The notes: a model not told the origin generated them from the letters alone. A stretch of DNA of 64,000 nucleotides from Liriodendron chinense (GCA_003013855.2 PVNU02000127.1:1302001-1366000), one strand, 5' to 3'; positions 11,575 to 23,794 are shown, counted from the first letter of the stretch. Translations and numbers: made by a program.

Positions 11575-12760
11575 AAAATCTTGTTCACAACCTTAAGTGC
11601 AGGATCGCGATGTAGTAATAATCTAAATGAGACCAAGGTCAATTCACGAGGAAGGAATATAGGTTTAAACACTCTAAGGCAAATAGAATCTAGAACAAAC
11701 TAATTAAACTAAATAAAATTTGAATTGAAGATAGATGAATCAATTATAAAAGAAAAAACTAATAAACTAAATACTATAGTATCAAGGATCCACTTCTAGT
11801 TATTAACAATGTCCAATTCAATTAATTCGATTAGTTACTTAACTGGAATCGAAGTTCCATCTTATCTAGTCAGAATATGAAGCGGTTAAATCATCATAAC
11901 ACATCTAAGATGGATGGATCATTCATTTATATAGTTCCCTCAATAAGGCTCAGGCATTGGGCGCACTCAATTGTACAAGCCAATCCTTTAACAAAACAAA
12001 TGAAATCACAATCATAGTTGTTCTTATATCTTGTCACTAGACCTAAGTAGAACTACGATTTGAACTTCAATCAAGCTAATATCAATAAACAAAATATCTA
12101 TATTAGATTTATACAAAAGACAAGAACTTTGGTTTTGAAACAATTTCCACATTAAGAACCATATTTAAGAGCACAAGGAATTCAAAGCATCTACCGTGCT
12201 CTTAGTTTATTCAAAGCATCTATCATACCCGTAGTCTATTCAAAGCATTTATCATGCCCGTAATTTATGGTAAATTAATGAACTTTATAGGTCTAAACAA
12301 TGCAAAACAAATAAGTAAACTAGATTTAGAACCTCTAATCATCCAATGAGCCCGGAGTCATCAATAGATAAAAGAAGAACTAGAACTTCATTCAAACTAG
12401 AATAAAACCATGTTCATCAATTAAATCAATCTTCAAAATCAAGAGAACTATAACATCACTAATAAACTAGAAATATCACCTCTCAGCTCTAGCTAAGAGT
12501 TAGCCTAAAAAAATATGAAAAATAAGAACTAGAAATGGAAGGAAAACTAGAAAAAAGAAAGGCTTGGAGTCTCCTTGCTTTTAATCTCCTTGCTCCCCAC
12601 ATCCTTGGTTCATAGAAGAGAAGAAAGCTCCCATATTTATAATGTAAACAAGAAATCAACAACAGAGCTGATTTTGATTCGCTTTGTACAAGGCAACCAA
12701 CGGTCGGATTTCCTTGGAATTTGAGCTGTAGCTTCCCTAGCATATATACTTCCTCATGGA
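11575..12760 (-). mobile_element. LTR-like remnant, Ty3/gypsy Tat/Athila-type primer-site region
   Basis: Read on the - strand, TTTTGGCGCTGTTGC near 11565-11580 resembles the TTTTGGCGCCGTTGCCGGGG region that follows the 5' LTR in Athila/Tat gypsy elements. The AT-rich sequence up to about 12760 would then be its LTR. No gag-pol is seen downstream to 11 kb, so this would be a fragment or a solo-like LTR. The family assignment is tentative. Confidence 0.35.
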
Positions 12761-14249
12761 TGGTTTAGATTTCTAAATTTATCCATTGAGTGGGCCCACA
12801 AATCAGAACAGTGATCACCTCTCCAAATCACACAATTCAGACACATGCATAACCAGTCATCTTGCAATCAATGGTATAAAGTGTATAGAGGTCGGATTAA
12901 TTTTAAATTTGAAACATTTATAGAAAACGTCCTCCTCTACATGATAAACGGTGTAGATTGTCCAAAAATATTCCAGAATATGGTCCAAAAAGCATAACAC
13001 TTAGGACTTATTTTAGAATCTATGCAATTAGAGTCTTTCAGGACTATCCATCTTCTTTTAACTGGTACGATCAATCTACATATCTGATTGACATAAAACT
13101 TTATAGTTTTACAAATATTGATGTTTTCTACAAGATGGTCTGCTTATATATTTTATATCATAAGTTTTGGGCCACCCGGACCGTCTCCAAGTTGAGTTGG
13201 CGGAATTCAAGAAACTTCTGGACAGATCATCTTGTTTTGGCCGCCACAGTCAATCCGTAGTTTAGATCGACGTAAAACTTCTTGAGTCAAGCTAATCTTT
13301 AACATAAATGGAATGGATTTCAATGAAACATCAAGGTGGACCCCATGAACTGGTTCAAAATTGGACAACATACGTTACTCTTTTCTGTTTAAAAACCAAA
13401 ACGGAAACATCTTGTTTCCTATTTTGTTGCAAAACCCGAAAAATTGGCAACTTTTTCCCCCTTTTTTTATTTCCTATTTCTGGACTAATGCACGTGTGCA
13501 TAAAATAACTAATGGATGGATGAGATGGATCAGTGCTGTAGGAGCTTGGACGGCTGGAGAGTGTAATCTAATTTTCTGTTGGGTGATTGGTGGATATGGT
13601 CAGCTTGATGTACTATGATGATGGTGTGGTTGCAAAATGGAGGGAGTGGAGGAAGGGAAGATGGGCAGCTGTTGTGGGCGTTGGAGATGGTCTCCGGTTG
13701 GTTTTGGCCTGTTGGACGATGAGATCTTATCTACAGTGATGGCCGTTATGATGGACAAATGAGAAGAAACATCTCACTGATGTATGAAGCAGACGGTGGC
13801 TGTTGTGTACTGTCTCATTTGATGCAGCTGATCATGATGATTTTCGACTGCAAGGCTCGTGCTATCAATGGCTCGGATTTGAGACAATTGAGGTCCACTT
13901 GTCGTGTGATGAAAATTGATCTAGTTTTTCTGGTTGCAGGTATGGACGACGTGGAGATGGAGGCGTACTGGAACTGATGGCCTGGTGCTGGTCATGCAAA
14001 ACTAAATGGATGGCTGAGAAGATTATGATGGAGAGGTCCTCCATGTTGGCATTTATGGACTAGGACGCTCATCAGGCTATTGCTCACTAAAAGTGACGAT
14101 GAATTGGGACCACTGCTGCTACATGATGTGTGGTCCAATGCTTGTTGTCCATTTATTCCCCATTAAGCTCCTTTCATTCACATCTCTTCTTTGCTCCTAT
14201 AATAACAAAAACACATTAAAGTCAGTTTTTAAGCGCATTGTTTTATGTA
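12761..14249. other. Intergenic stretch without a supported gene
   Basis: I see only short open frames with no domain, and no clear repeat boundary. 13500-14100 is richer in G+T and could be repeat-derived, but nothing proves it. Confidence 0.35.
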
Positions 14250-14969
14250 ATTAAAGCGTGGAATTGGGGATAGATATGCACAATTCAAGGCTTAACATTG
14301 GTCGGGACTCAACCTCATCCTCTGTACTCTTGGAATCCGACTCTAACTCGCTGGAGTCCAAGGAAGGGCCAGGATCCTCGCCCTGGCCGTAATCGGGGAC
14401 TTGAGCTGCCCCAGAGTCATCATCCGACGATATCGAGTGAAAAAAGAAAAAAAGAGAGAAAAGAGGAAGAGGAGACAAAGGGAGCTAAGGAAAAAAAGAA
14501 GGAAAACCAAAGGAAGAACCCTAAGATGTACCAGGGACAACTGGTACGGACTCTGAAAGGAAGCAGTGAAGGGATGAGGTCGGACGTGCGGTGGCAGAGG
14601 TCGGGGCAACAATTCAAAGCAGAGGACACAAATGATCTTGAAGGGGGGGATTTATAGGCACTCCCCCGCACTTGCCTCGCTGGCGCAAGGTGCCATGCGA
14701 CAACATGGGGCAGCCTCGTGCAGTGAGTTGGCCCCTCGACGACTGTACCCCTCCACACATTGCACACCCATTCGCCCAAGCAGAAAGTTGACGGTTCAAC
14801 GGGGGTGCCGTCGCCACATGGCCAAGTGTGGTTTCGCCGGATGCTAAAATGACTAACACGCGTACTTACGATCATGGCGATGCCTCAACTTTCGAGCCCG
14901 CCATAAATGTTTCACAACTTGCTCGACAGCTAGCAACGCGTGGGCAGAAAAATTGAAAATCCATGACTT

Positions 14970-15045
14970 GCTACGCAAGTAAGGCCAGCCCTAGTGAGGG
15001 TCCCTTTGCTACGCAAGTAAGGCCAGCCCTAGTGAGGGTCCCTCA
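14970..15045 (+). repeat. 38-bp tandem duplication
   Basis: GCTACGCAAGTAAGGCCAGC and the following bases through GAGGGTCCC are present twice in direct succession with a period of 38. Only the last bases differ (TTT against TCA). Confidence 0.9.
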
Positions 15046-15070
15046 CTCCCGACACCGAGCTAGCCAGCCT

Positions 15071-15071
<1 letters not shown>

Positions 15072-15104
<33 letters not shown>
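15072..15104 (+). repeat. Homopolymer of 33 G
   Basis: An uninterrupted G run, so its length is uncertain in any assembly. It lies inside the LTR-like remnant. Confidence 0.9.
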
Positions 15105-15785
15105 CGGCGTTACTATTATGGGATGTTGAGTTGGCCTCTTGCCCAACGACCGACAAGGAAAGGGGTGGGGTCAGCTGGCCGAGCGGAAGCGTGAAGTTGG
15201 GTTGACCGTGAGCGGAATGGAGGCATGCAAAGAACGTGTGCGTGTCCCGCCCGGTCCCTCCATGCGCTACACGTGGCAAAAGTAAGGTGCAGAAGCCTAC
15301 ACCCACGCCAAATGATTATGGTAGGCCTATGGTGTCAGGCTAGGCTTGCCAGCAGGAGCCGCCCTACGCTCCCATGATTGGAAAAGGCGGCAGGCTTGCG
15401 TGTTTAAGTGGATTTATCAGGGCCAAACGCCAGCCGCCCCTATAATACCCCCATTGCTCCAAGCCAAGGTATGCCATTACTTCTACTCTTACCCACTTAT
15501 TGCCTAACCTGACTTAAGCATCAGAGGGTCTTCTGCCACTAACGACTCCTCTCTTGCCCTTTACTTGTGACTTCGCAGGACCCAATTAAAGAAGGTGAGC
15601 ACGAATCCCCAGGTGAGCATCAACTCTCTCAATTCCTTTCATTGCCTACCAGATTTCGGCGAGAACAGGCACAGTAGGCAGCGTTAAACCATAATAGTGG
15701 TTGGATGCAATATTCCTCTGTTAACTATACTATCCATCCGGAAAGTTTTCTCAGTGTTAGATAAATATGGATATACTTTAGTTAA

Positions 15786-16130
15786 TATGTATTATATCCA
15801 CACAGTCCATTCATGTTGAAATATCATTTTAAGGCATGTCCTTAAGAATGAGGTAGATCCAAAGCTTATGTAGCACAGAATCTTCTTGCAATGGCAGCTT
15901 CCATTGCTTTACGCGGTGTGGTCCATTTTTAGTTTGGATCCACATCATTTTTTTTATTTTTTTTTTGTCCAATTCCATAAAATCATCACCCAAGAAAGAC
16001 GGGCGGCGTGGATATAATACATACATCATGGTAGGGCACACTAAATTATGACACGTGAACACATCTTCACCCATCTAATCATGGTAGGGCCCACTAAATT
16101 ATGACACGTGAACACATCTTCACCCATCTA
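15786..16130. mobile_element. Short palindromic MITE-like copy with 53-bp terminal duplication
   Basis: The left arm CACAGTCCATTCATG and the right arm GGGCGGCGTGGATATAATAC with CATACATCATGGTAGGGC show the family with most of the centre lost. The right end is followed by a 53-bp direct repeat (16025-16077 and 16078-16130) containing ACACGTGAACACATCTTCAC. Confidence 0.6.
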
Positions 16131-16788
16131 TTTTCTGCTGTGATTCGGAAGATCACCCTGCTTTGGCAGTAAACCATATCCAATCAAAAGACAAGATGGA
16201 ATGATCGTGAGTTTTACCTCCATTATCGTAGTAGTTCATTATGCTAGAGGCCCCTTGATGAACGGTCGGGTGAACCACGAAACAGGATGGAATACCCAGG
16301 TTGAACGTCCCATATTTACTAGGTGTACGTACTAATGGGGACTAAGTCGATCTGTGGTGACAGCGTAATCGGTAGGGACCACCTAATGAACTTTCAATTT
16401 GGAACAACGCTCCTATAATTCTTCTCAAGCCATCATGTGACCCGCCTTTCCGTACAATCGAAACGGGCTTCTAAGATGCACCTTCTATGGTGGGACCCAC
16501 TTGCTGAGCGGGTGGATCATCTCAGGTGGTGTGTAAGATCCCTCAAACAACTATTTCGTCTGTTTTTTTCTTTCTTTCTTTCTGTCTGTTTTTTTTTCAC
16601 ACACTCGCACGCACCCCACATGCGATGATCGAGAACGCTCTTTCAGAAATCCAACCACGAAATCTCATTGACCAGAGATCTTGTGGGACGTACAAAGTTG
16701 CTTATCGTTCAGAGAATCAGTTTCTAACTCTTATTTTCATGTTGTTTATAAACCCTTTAAGTTTCTTGATGAACGGTCTGGACCACAG
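16131..16788. other. Upstream flank of the callose synthase gene, no gene seen
   Basis: A T-rich tract with TTTC repeats lies at about 16553-16600. No ORF here has recognisable content. Confidence 0.35.
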
Positions 16789-16931
16789 GGGAGCGGATTA
16801 GGTACTTAGATTTAGATAACCTGCCACGTCAGCAAACTTGACACAGTCATGCCACGCCTCCTCTCCCCCAATGCCCGAACGCCACGTACTAGCCTGTCCG
16901 GACAGGCTCGGGCAGTACCTAATCCGCTCCC
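16789..16931. mobile_element. 143-bp MITE with 17-bp perfect terminal inverted repeats
   Basis: GGGAGCGGATTAGGTAC at 16789-16805 is repeated inverted at 16915-16931. It lies about 150 bp upstream of the callose synthase ATG. Related words (GCGGATTAG, CTAATCCGC) occur elsewhere in the window (about 5441 and 7728). Confidence 0.65.
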
Positions 16932-17081
16932 GCAAGGAATCACACCATAAGCAAAACGAACAGGTACCGCCATAACCACCGTAAGTCTACCGTTTAATTT
17001 CCCACTCATGTGACACAACTCTGAGCAGGCACGAGAAAAGGAGAAAGACAGAAGAACGAGTCGACTCGGCCCTCAGATCCC
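16932..17081 (+). promoter_or_regulatory. Presumed 5' UTR/proximal promoter of the callose synthase gene
   Basis: This is the 150 bp between the small MITE and the ATG. No convincing TATA box is visible. The last 45 bases are purine-rich (AGAAAAGGAGAAAGACAGAA), as in many plant leaders. Confidence 0.3.
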
Positions 17082-20000
17082 ATGAGCCGGGGACGGCGCA
17101 AGCCCGGCAATTGGCCATGTCCCTCCCCACAGGCCGCCCGACGTCAACCACAAGACCATGGCTCGGTGGTGGGCGGCGCCCCTCCCCGCATGCCGCCCAA
17201 CGCGGAAGAAGAGCCCTTCAACATAATTCCCATCCACAACCTCCCAACGGGGTACCCGTCGCTCCGATATCCCGAGGTGCGTGCTGCTGCCGCCGCCCTC
17301 CGTGCAGTCGGCGACCTCCGGAAGCCCCCGTTCGTTGCGTGGAACGATGGAATGGACCTCCTTGACTGGCTCGGTGCCTTCTTCGGCTTCCAGAGTGACA
17401 ACGTCTGCAACCAGCGCGAGCACCTCGTCTTCCTCCTTGCCAATGCTCAGATGCGCATCGCCCGTCCCCCCAACAACATTAACGCCCTCGATCCATCCAT
17501 CGTCCGCCGCCTCCACCGCAAGCTCCTCTCCAACTACACCTCCTGGTGTAACTACCTCGGCCGGGAGTCCAACGTCTGCATCTCCGACGCCGACCCCCGC
17601 CGCAACCTCCTCTACGCCTCCCTCTACCTACTTATCTGGGGCGAGTCCGCCAACCTCCGCTTCGTCCCTGAGTGCCTTTGCTACATCTTCCACCACATGG
17701 CCATGGAGCTAAACCGGATCCTCGAGGACTATATAGATGAGAACACAGGCCGCCCTGTGCTTCCGTCTGTGTCCGGTGAGAACGCCTTCCTCCACCGTGT
17801 CGTGGTCCCAATCTACAACATCATCAAAGCTGAGGTTGAGAGCAGCTGCAAAGGTACTGCCCCGCACTCTGCCTGGCGCAACTACGACGACATCAACGAG
17901 TATTTCTGGAGCTGCGACTGCTTCGACAAGCTCAAATGGCCGCTTGATCTATCCAGCAACTTCTTCATTGCAGGCGGGGTTGGGAAGACGGGGTTCGTTG
18001 AGCAGAGGTCGTTCTGGAACGTGTTCCGGAGCTTCGACCGCCTCTGGATCATGCACGTGCTCTGCCTCCAGGCTGCCATCATCATCGCGCTGGAGGACAC
18101 CACGTATCCATGGGAAGCGCTGCAGAACAGGGCCGTCCAGGTTCAGGTCCTCACCATTTTCATCACGTGGGCCGGGCTCCGCTTCCTACAGTCCCTGCTC
18201 GACGCGGGCATGCAGTACAGCCTCGTCTCCAGGGAAACCCCCTGGATTGGGATGAGGATGGTCTTGAAGAGCAGCCTAGCTGCAGCGTGGACTCTTGCAT
18301 TCAGCATCATGTACCACATGATCTGGTCCCAGAGGGATCAGGATGGGAGATGGTCAGCGAAAGCGAATTGGATGCTGGTGAATTTTCTCAAGGCAGGGTT
18401 CGTGTTCATGCTGCCAGAACTGCTCACAATAGCTCTCTTCCTGCTTCCTTGGGTCCAGAATTTCATTGAAAAGACAAACTGGAAGATCTTGTATGTGCTG
18501 ACATGGTGGTCCCCAAGCATGACATTCGTGGGTCGTGGACTAAGGCAAGGGATTGTGGACAACATAAAGTACACGCTCTTCTGGGCTATGATCTTAGCTG
18601 CAAAATTCTCCTTCAGTTACTTCCTGCAGGTCAAGCCCATGACCCAGCTGACGAAGGCGATTTTGGACATTGGAGATACCAAGTATCGATGGCACGAGTT
18701 CTTCTCTAATTACACGGACTTGTTTGCGGTTGGGATGCTGTGGGCGCCAGTTGTTCTGATATATTTCATGGATGTTCAGGTCTGGTGCTCCATCTTCACT
18801 TCGATTGTCGGGGCATTGATAGGGTGGTTTTCTCACATGGGCGAGATACGAAACATCGACCAAGTGCGGCAGAGGTTCCAGTTATTTGCAGGTGCTATGC
18901 AGTTCAATCTGATACCGGAGGAGCAGCAGTTGAGGAGGAGGAGGAAGAGGACAGTACTGAAGATGGAATCGAATCAAGCGGAGGCCTACAGATTCGCCTT
19001 GATATGGAACGAGATAATCACCACCTTCAGGGAAGAAGATATTATCAGTGACCATGAAGTGGAGCTCATGGAATTGACGCCGAATTCTTGGAACATAAGG
19101 GTTATACAATGGCCATGCCTGTTCATCCGCAATGAGCTCTTACTTGCTCTCGACCAGACAAAGGAATTAGCTGGTACTTCAGACAATGTACTGTGGCGGA
19201 AAATCTGTAAGAATGAGTACAGGCGGTGCGCTGTGATCGAGTTTTACGATAGCATCAAGCACTTGCTGCTTGATATCATTATCAAAGGTGGTACAGAGGA
19301 ACATAAGTCTGTGTATAACCTGTTTCAGGAGATAGACGAGGCGCTTCAGAATAACAAGTTCACGCACAAGTACAGTAGGGGTGCATTGCCGGAAATCCAT
19401 ACCAAGCTGATATCCCTCGTCGACCTTCTGACCGAACCGAAAGAAGATTTGACTCAGGTGGTGAACTCACTGCAGACCCTGTCTGATATTGTGATCCAAC
19501 ACTTCCAGGGGGCGAATCGAAATGTCGAGCAGATGAGGCAGGACGAGTTGAGAATGCTTTTTGAGAATGCTGTTAATAAGTTGCCTGATGCAGAGAACAC
19601 AAACTTCTATAAGCAGGTAAGGCGTTTAAAGACGATTCTAACATCCTCACGAGACTCCATGCTTGATTTTCCTAAAAATCTTGAGGCAAGACGCCGTATC
19701 ATCTTTTTCTGCAACTCTATGTTCATGAACATGCCTCGTGCTCCCCAAGTCGAAATGATGCAGGCTTTCAGTGTTCTGACTCCATACTACAACGAAGACG
19801 TCCTTTACAGCAGGGAACGGCTGCGAAAACAGGGAGAAGGTGGAATGTCTTTCTTGGATTATCTGCAGAAGACTTATGATTATGAATGGAGCAACTTTGA
19901 AGAGCGGATGCGCAGAAATGGAATGGTCGATGAAGAAGAACTTTGGAAGGAAAGGTGGAGGGACCTATGCCTTTGGGCATCAAACAGAGGCCAGACGCTT

Positions 20001-22335
20001 TCCCGTACGGTAAGGGGAATGATGTATTACTACAAGACTCTGAAAATGCAGGCCTTCCTTGATTCTGCATCGGAGATGGATATAACGGAAGGGTGTAGAG
20101 AACTTGCTGCTGTTGATTCCATGAGGCGAGACAGCAGTTTTGACGGCTTGGGCTCCTCTGTTCTGATGAAATACACCTACGTGGTTGCCTGCCAGGTCTA
20201 CGGGACTCAGAAAGCAAAGAAAGACCCGCGAGCCTTCCAGATTTTGAATCTGATGAGACACAATGAAGCCCTTCGTGTCGCCTATGTCGACGAGGTTCGC
20301 ACTGGAAGTGGAAGTGATGAATTCGAGTATTACTCTGTTCTTGTAAAGTACGATCAGCAGTTGCAGAAAGAGGTGGAGATCTACCGGATCAGGTTGCCTG
20401 GACACTTAAAGCTAGGGGAAGGGCAAACCAGAGAACCAGAATCACGCTATTATCTTCACTAGAGGTGATGCAGTTCAAACCATTGATATGAATCAAGACA
20501 ACTACTTCGAAGAGACCCTCAAAATGCGGAATCTATTGGAGGAATTCCATAGCTACTATGGCATCAACAAGCCAAAGATTTTGGGAGTCTGCGAACACAT
20601 TTTCACTGGTTCTGTCTCATCACTTGCTCAGTTCATGTCTGCCCAGGAGACTACTTTTGTCACCATCGTGCAGCGGGTTTTGGCAAACCCTTTAAAGGTA
20701 CGGATGCATTATGGTCACCCAGATGTGTTCGATCGGTTGTGGTTTTTGAGCCGTGGTGGTCTCAGTAAGGCTTCGATGGTGATCAACATCAGTGAGGATA
20801 TATTTGCTGGATTCAATTGCACATTGCGTGGTGGCAATGTGACACACCACGAGTATATCCAGGTCGGCAAGGGACGTGATGTCGGGCTCGATCAGATATC
20901 CATGTTTGATGCAAAGATTGCTAGTGGCAATGCTGAGCAGGTACTTAGTAGGGATGTCTATAGGTTGGGTCATAGATTGGACTTCTTCCGGATGCTTTCA
21001 TTTTTCTACACAAGTGTGGGATTTTTTTTCAACACCATGATGGTTGTCTTGAGTTTTTATACATTTGTCTGGGGTCGCCTTTATTTGACTCTCAGTGGAG
21101 TTGGGGATAAAATTCTGAACGCTACAGTCTCTTCCAACACTGCAGCGGTTGATACGATCGTCAATCAGCAGTTCATCATCCAGCTTGGTCTGTTCACTGC
21201 CCTCCCAATAATTGTGGAAAACTCTCTCGAGCATGGGTTCCTTCCTTCAGTCCGGGATTTCTTGAAGTTCCGGCGCCAGCTCGCATCTGTTTTCTACACT
21301 TTCTCCATGGGAACTCGTACACATTTCTATAGGAGGACAATTCTTCATGGTGGTGCAGAGTATCGAGCTACTGGGCGTGGTTTTGCTGTGGAGCGTAAGA
21401 GCTTTGCTGAGATCTATAGACTCTATGCTCGTAGTCATTTTGTCAAGGCCTTGGAGCTTGGTATGATTTTGACAGTTAATGCATCATGCAGTCCTGTTGC
21501 TACATCAACTCTTGTTTACAGAGTCACGACCATCTCCGGTTGGTTTCTTGTAGTATCTTGGATCATGGCACCCTTCGTATTCAACCCTTCTGGTTTTGAC
21601 TTCACCAAAACCAAACAAGATTACGAAGAATTTATGAAATGGATATGGTACCGTGGCAGGGCATTCACTACTACAAAAGCTGATGAGAGCTGGGAGACCT
21701 GGTGGTATGAGGAACAAGATCATTTGAGAAAGAACAGTCTTTTGGGAAGGCTATTGGAGATAATTCTTAATCTCCGTTTCTTCTTTTTCCAGTTTGGGAT
21801 CATGTATCAGCTTGGCATTTCCATTGGAATCACCAGTATTGCTGCCTTCCTTCAATCTTGGATCTATCTCGCTGTGTTCGTTGTTCTTTCTAAGATATTT
21901 GTGTATGCAGATCACTGGATCCGCTACCTTCCAATTATGTTTGGCGGCATATTTCTTTCCGGACCCGTTACCATCTTGCTGATATTCAAATTTATTGTTC
22001 TCACATTTCTGTTGGCGTTCATCCCAACTGGTCGGTGTATGCTGTCTATTACCCAAGTTTTCCGGCCTGAGATGATCACGAGCTTTAAATTTATTAATCC
22101 TCTCGCAAGTCTGTTGGCGTTCATCCCACCTGGTTGGGGAATGCTGTCTATTGCCCAAGTTTTCCGGCCTGTTTTGCAGACCACTATGGCGTGGGATATG
22201 GTTGTTTCTGTGGCTCGGCTGTATGATATACTGTTTGGAGTGATTGTAATGACTCTAGTGGCATATATGTCATGGATCCCAGTGTTCCTGTGGATGCAGA
22301 CAAGGATCCTCTTCAAGGAAGTAGGCGCCTCCTGA
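17082..22335 (+). CDS. CALS12: Callose synthase (1,3-beta-glucan synthase), CALS12/GSL5-CALS11 type, with one apparent frameshift
   Basis: The family makes callose (beta-1,3-glucan) from UDP-glucose at the plasma membrane, for wound and pathogen papillae and for pollen walls. Two abutting frames cover it: 17082-20462 (1126 residues) and 20488-22335 (615 residues). Together this is close to the roughly 1,770 residues usual for CALS11/12, and the lineage is known to be intron-poor, as here. The first frame has the N-terminal FKS1-dom1-type region (around residues 170-280, ESANLRFVPECLCYIFHH), then a block of membrane segments (about 330-640), then the cytosolic glucan synthase domain from about residue 866 with the RGQTLSRTVRGMMYYY signature near 965. 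The second frame continues the domain (INISEDIFAGFNCTLRGGN, QVLSRDVYRLGHRLDFFRML) and the C-terminal membrane segments. The ATG at 17082 is the first in frame and gives the family's usual short, basic N-terminus. Odd points are the frame change near 20424, a tandem duplication at about 21979-22176, and a C-terminus ending soon after MQTRILF, shorter than I recall for the family. It could be a recent pseudogene, or a working gene with an assembly error. Confidence 0.93.
20418..20490 (+). other. Frameshift junction in the callose synthase gene
   Basis: The reading frame is conserved up to LKLGEG (around 20406-20423) and then becomes unlike the family until it stops at 20460-20462. If the single C at 20424 is skipped, the +1 frame reads straight on from 20425 with the expected family sequence (KPENQNHAIIFTRGDA) and joins the second frame without a stop. 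One extra base is the simplest explanation. There are no GT-AG borders that would remove the shift as an intron. Confidence 0.85.
21979..22176 (+). repeat. 102-bp in-frame tandem duplication in the callose synthase C-terminal membrane region
   Basis: The stretch encoding LLAFIPTGRCMLSITQVFRP (from 22009) is repeated 102 bp later (from 22111) as LLAFIPPGWGMLSIAQVFRP. The flanking bases (aaatttatt...) also repeat, so the unit is 34 codons and stays in frame. CALS proteins normally have a single LLAFIPTGWG-type motif before the last membrane helices. The first copy has lost the usual GWG (GRC here) while the second keeps it, so the second copy is probably the functional one. Confidence 0.85.
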
Positions 22336-22650
22336 TACATATTGAAAAGCAAAGAGTTGTAAGAGAGCTATCTTGATTGGCCGCAGGCTTCAGCGATTTG
22401 GTTCATTCTTCTGTAAGTACGTCTTTCTTTTGTCTGCTAAGTGCGTTGAATTTGATTGACTTCTCTTTTGTGTTTGTTTGGGTTCTCGTTAGTATTATGG
22501 CTGTATGTTGCAGTTTATAGATTGTGCAAGCCGGCTTATGCAGTTCATGGAACCTTTCACACTTTTGGAAGTGGCTGATTATGCTTACAGTAGTTTCATG
22601 TTTTTCGATTAAAAAAATAAAAAATAAAAAATAAAAAATAAAAAAGTTAC
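22336..22650 (+). other. Callose synthase 3' flank with an A-rich microsatellite
   Basis: This is the presumed 3' UTR and flank. A possible UTR intron is suggested by a donor-like GTAAGTAC at about 22412 and an acceptor-like TGTTGCAG at about 22505-22512, which is weak evidence. 22611-22645 is an AAAAAT-type simple repeat containing AATAAA-like hexamers that could serve polyadenylation. Confidence 0.3.
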
Positions 22651-23794
22651 TTATAATTAATCACAAACCAAACTTATTTGAAATAAGTCACTTATCTACT
22701 GTAGTGAGTAGAAAAGTAACCTATTTGGTGGTATCCAAATGGGCCTTTAGTCCAATCCAAGTGATTTCTGGTAATGGGCCAATCCACGAGCCTGCAGGAT
22801 GCATGGTTTGGATCAACATACACGTGCCACACATGATAGCACATGGACTAGAGGCACAAAAAATGCCGCACCTCCAAGGCATGGAATCCACTCCCCTGGA
22901 ATCAAGTGGGCTGAGAACGCTGCTTAAGGAGATGAAAACTTTGATGCTCTGGAAGAGAGTGATAAATGATATGCAGTCACAGTAAAATCGTACACTAAGC
23001 ATAAAATTAATTTAAATTGAACTGCCTAATTATGGATCCCTAGAACTATTCATCTTTTAACCATCAGATTTGTGGACATTTAATTAGATGGTTAAACTGA
23101 AAATATCCAATGATCTAGTCCCAACAACCAGGGGTTAGAATTGTTCGACCTATCTCATTTTGGATTGCGACTTAGTTACCATGGGTTTCATAATTTAAAC
23201 GGTTTAGTTTGAATTGATTTATGCCACATGTATCAAGCATCATGAGTCACCAAAGTATAAAATAACTCCCTCTTGACTTGACTCATATCGAAAACTCGAC
23301 TAGACCCATCGAAAACTCATTCTAGTTTTAACATGTTAGTTTTGTCCCGAGTTCTATGAGTTGAGTTGATTCAACACGTCTACAAGAGTACTGAATAAAT
23401 TTTCATTTTTTCTTTCTTATCTTTCAAAATTTGGGGCACACGAATCATTCCATCTTCTTATTGAAGATAAAAATACAAATATTTATCAAGGCCCACACCT
23501 TCTTCCTCTATCCCAGATGGACAGCCCCAACCAATCTCCATCATGAACACCGAACTTCGATCAGAATACCAGGATTCCAGCTTGGATGGGTTCGACAGCC
23601 AATGATTCACAAATCAAGCTAATAAAGTCCATCAAGGCGTGGATCATCTGATAGATGCCCTGGGATACAGTCACCATATACAGATTCAGACAGTCTGCAA
23701 TGGAGATTGGTGAGAGCCCAGATACAGACCACATATACAATGAAGGGGTGCAGAGTAGGTACGCCTTGGCCACCCAAGACAGTGCAGCCCTTAC
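22651..23794. other. Convergent spacer, no gene seen
   Basis: The open frames are short and carry no domain. AT-rich anonymous sequence. Confidence 0.35.

Larger units (their letters stand above)
14250..15680 (+). mobile_element. LTR remnant with Tat-lineage Ty3/gypsy LTR signature
   Basis: Near 15440-15540 the order is a TATA-like CTATAATACCCC, then TGCCTAACCTGACTTAAGC and ATCAGAGGGTCTTC. The word TGACTTAAGCATCAGAGGG is a variant of a block conserved in many Tat/Ogre/Retand LTRs just after the transcription start. Farther 5' are a 38-bp tandem duplication (14970-15007/15008-15045) and a run of 33 G (15072-15104). No pol is attached. Confidence 0.45.

Noticed and set aside
14251..14478. Acidic, Ser-rich 75-codon frame on the - strand (SSDDDSGAAQVPDYGQ...)
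   Set aside because: It has plausible composition but no domain, no splice context and no start support, and it lies in the LTR-like remnant; not called as a gene.
17073..18255. Several long frames on both strands inside the callose synthase 5' part
   Set aside because: They are shadows produced by the high G+C and codon bias of the real gene; their products have no family similarity.
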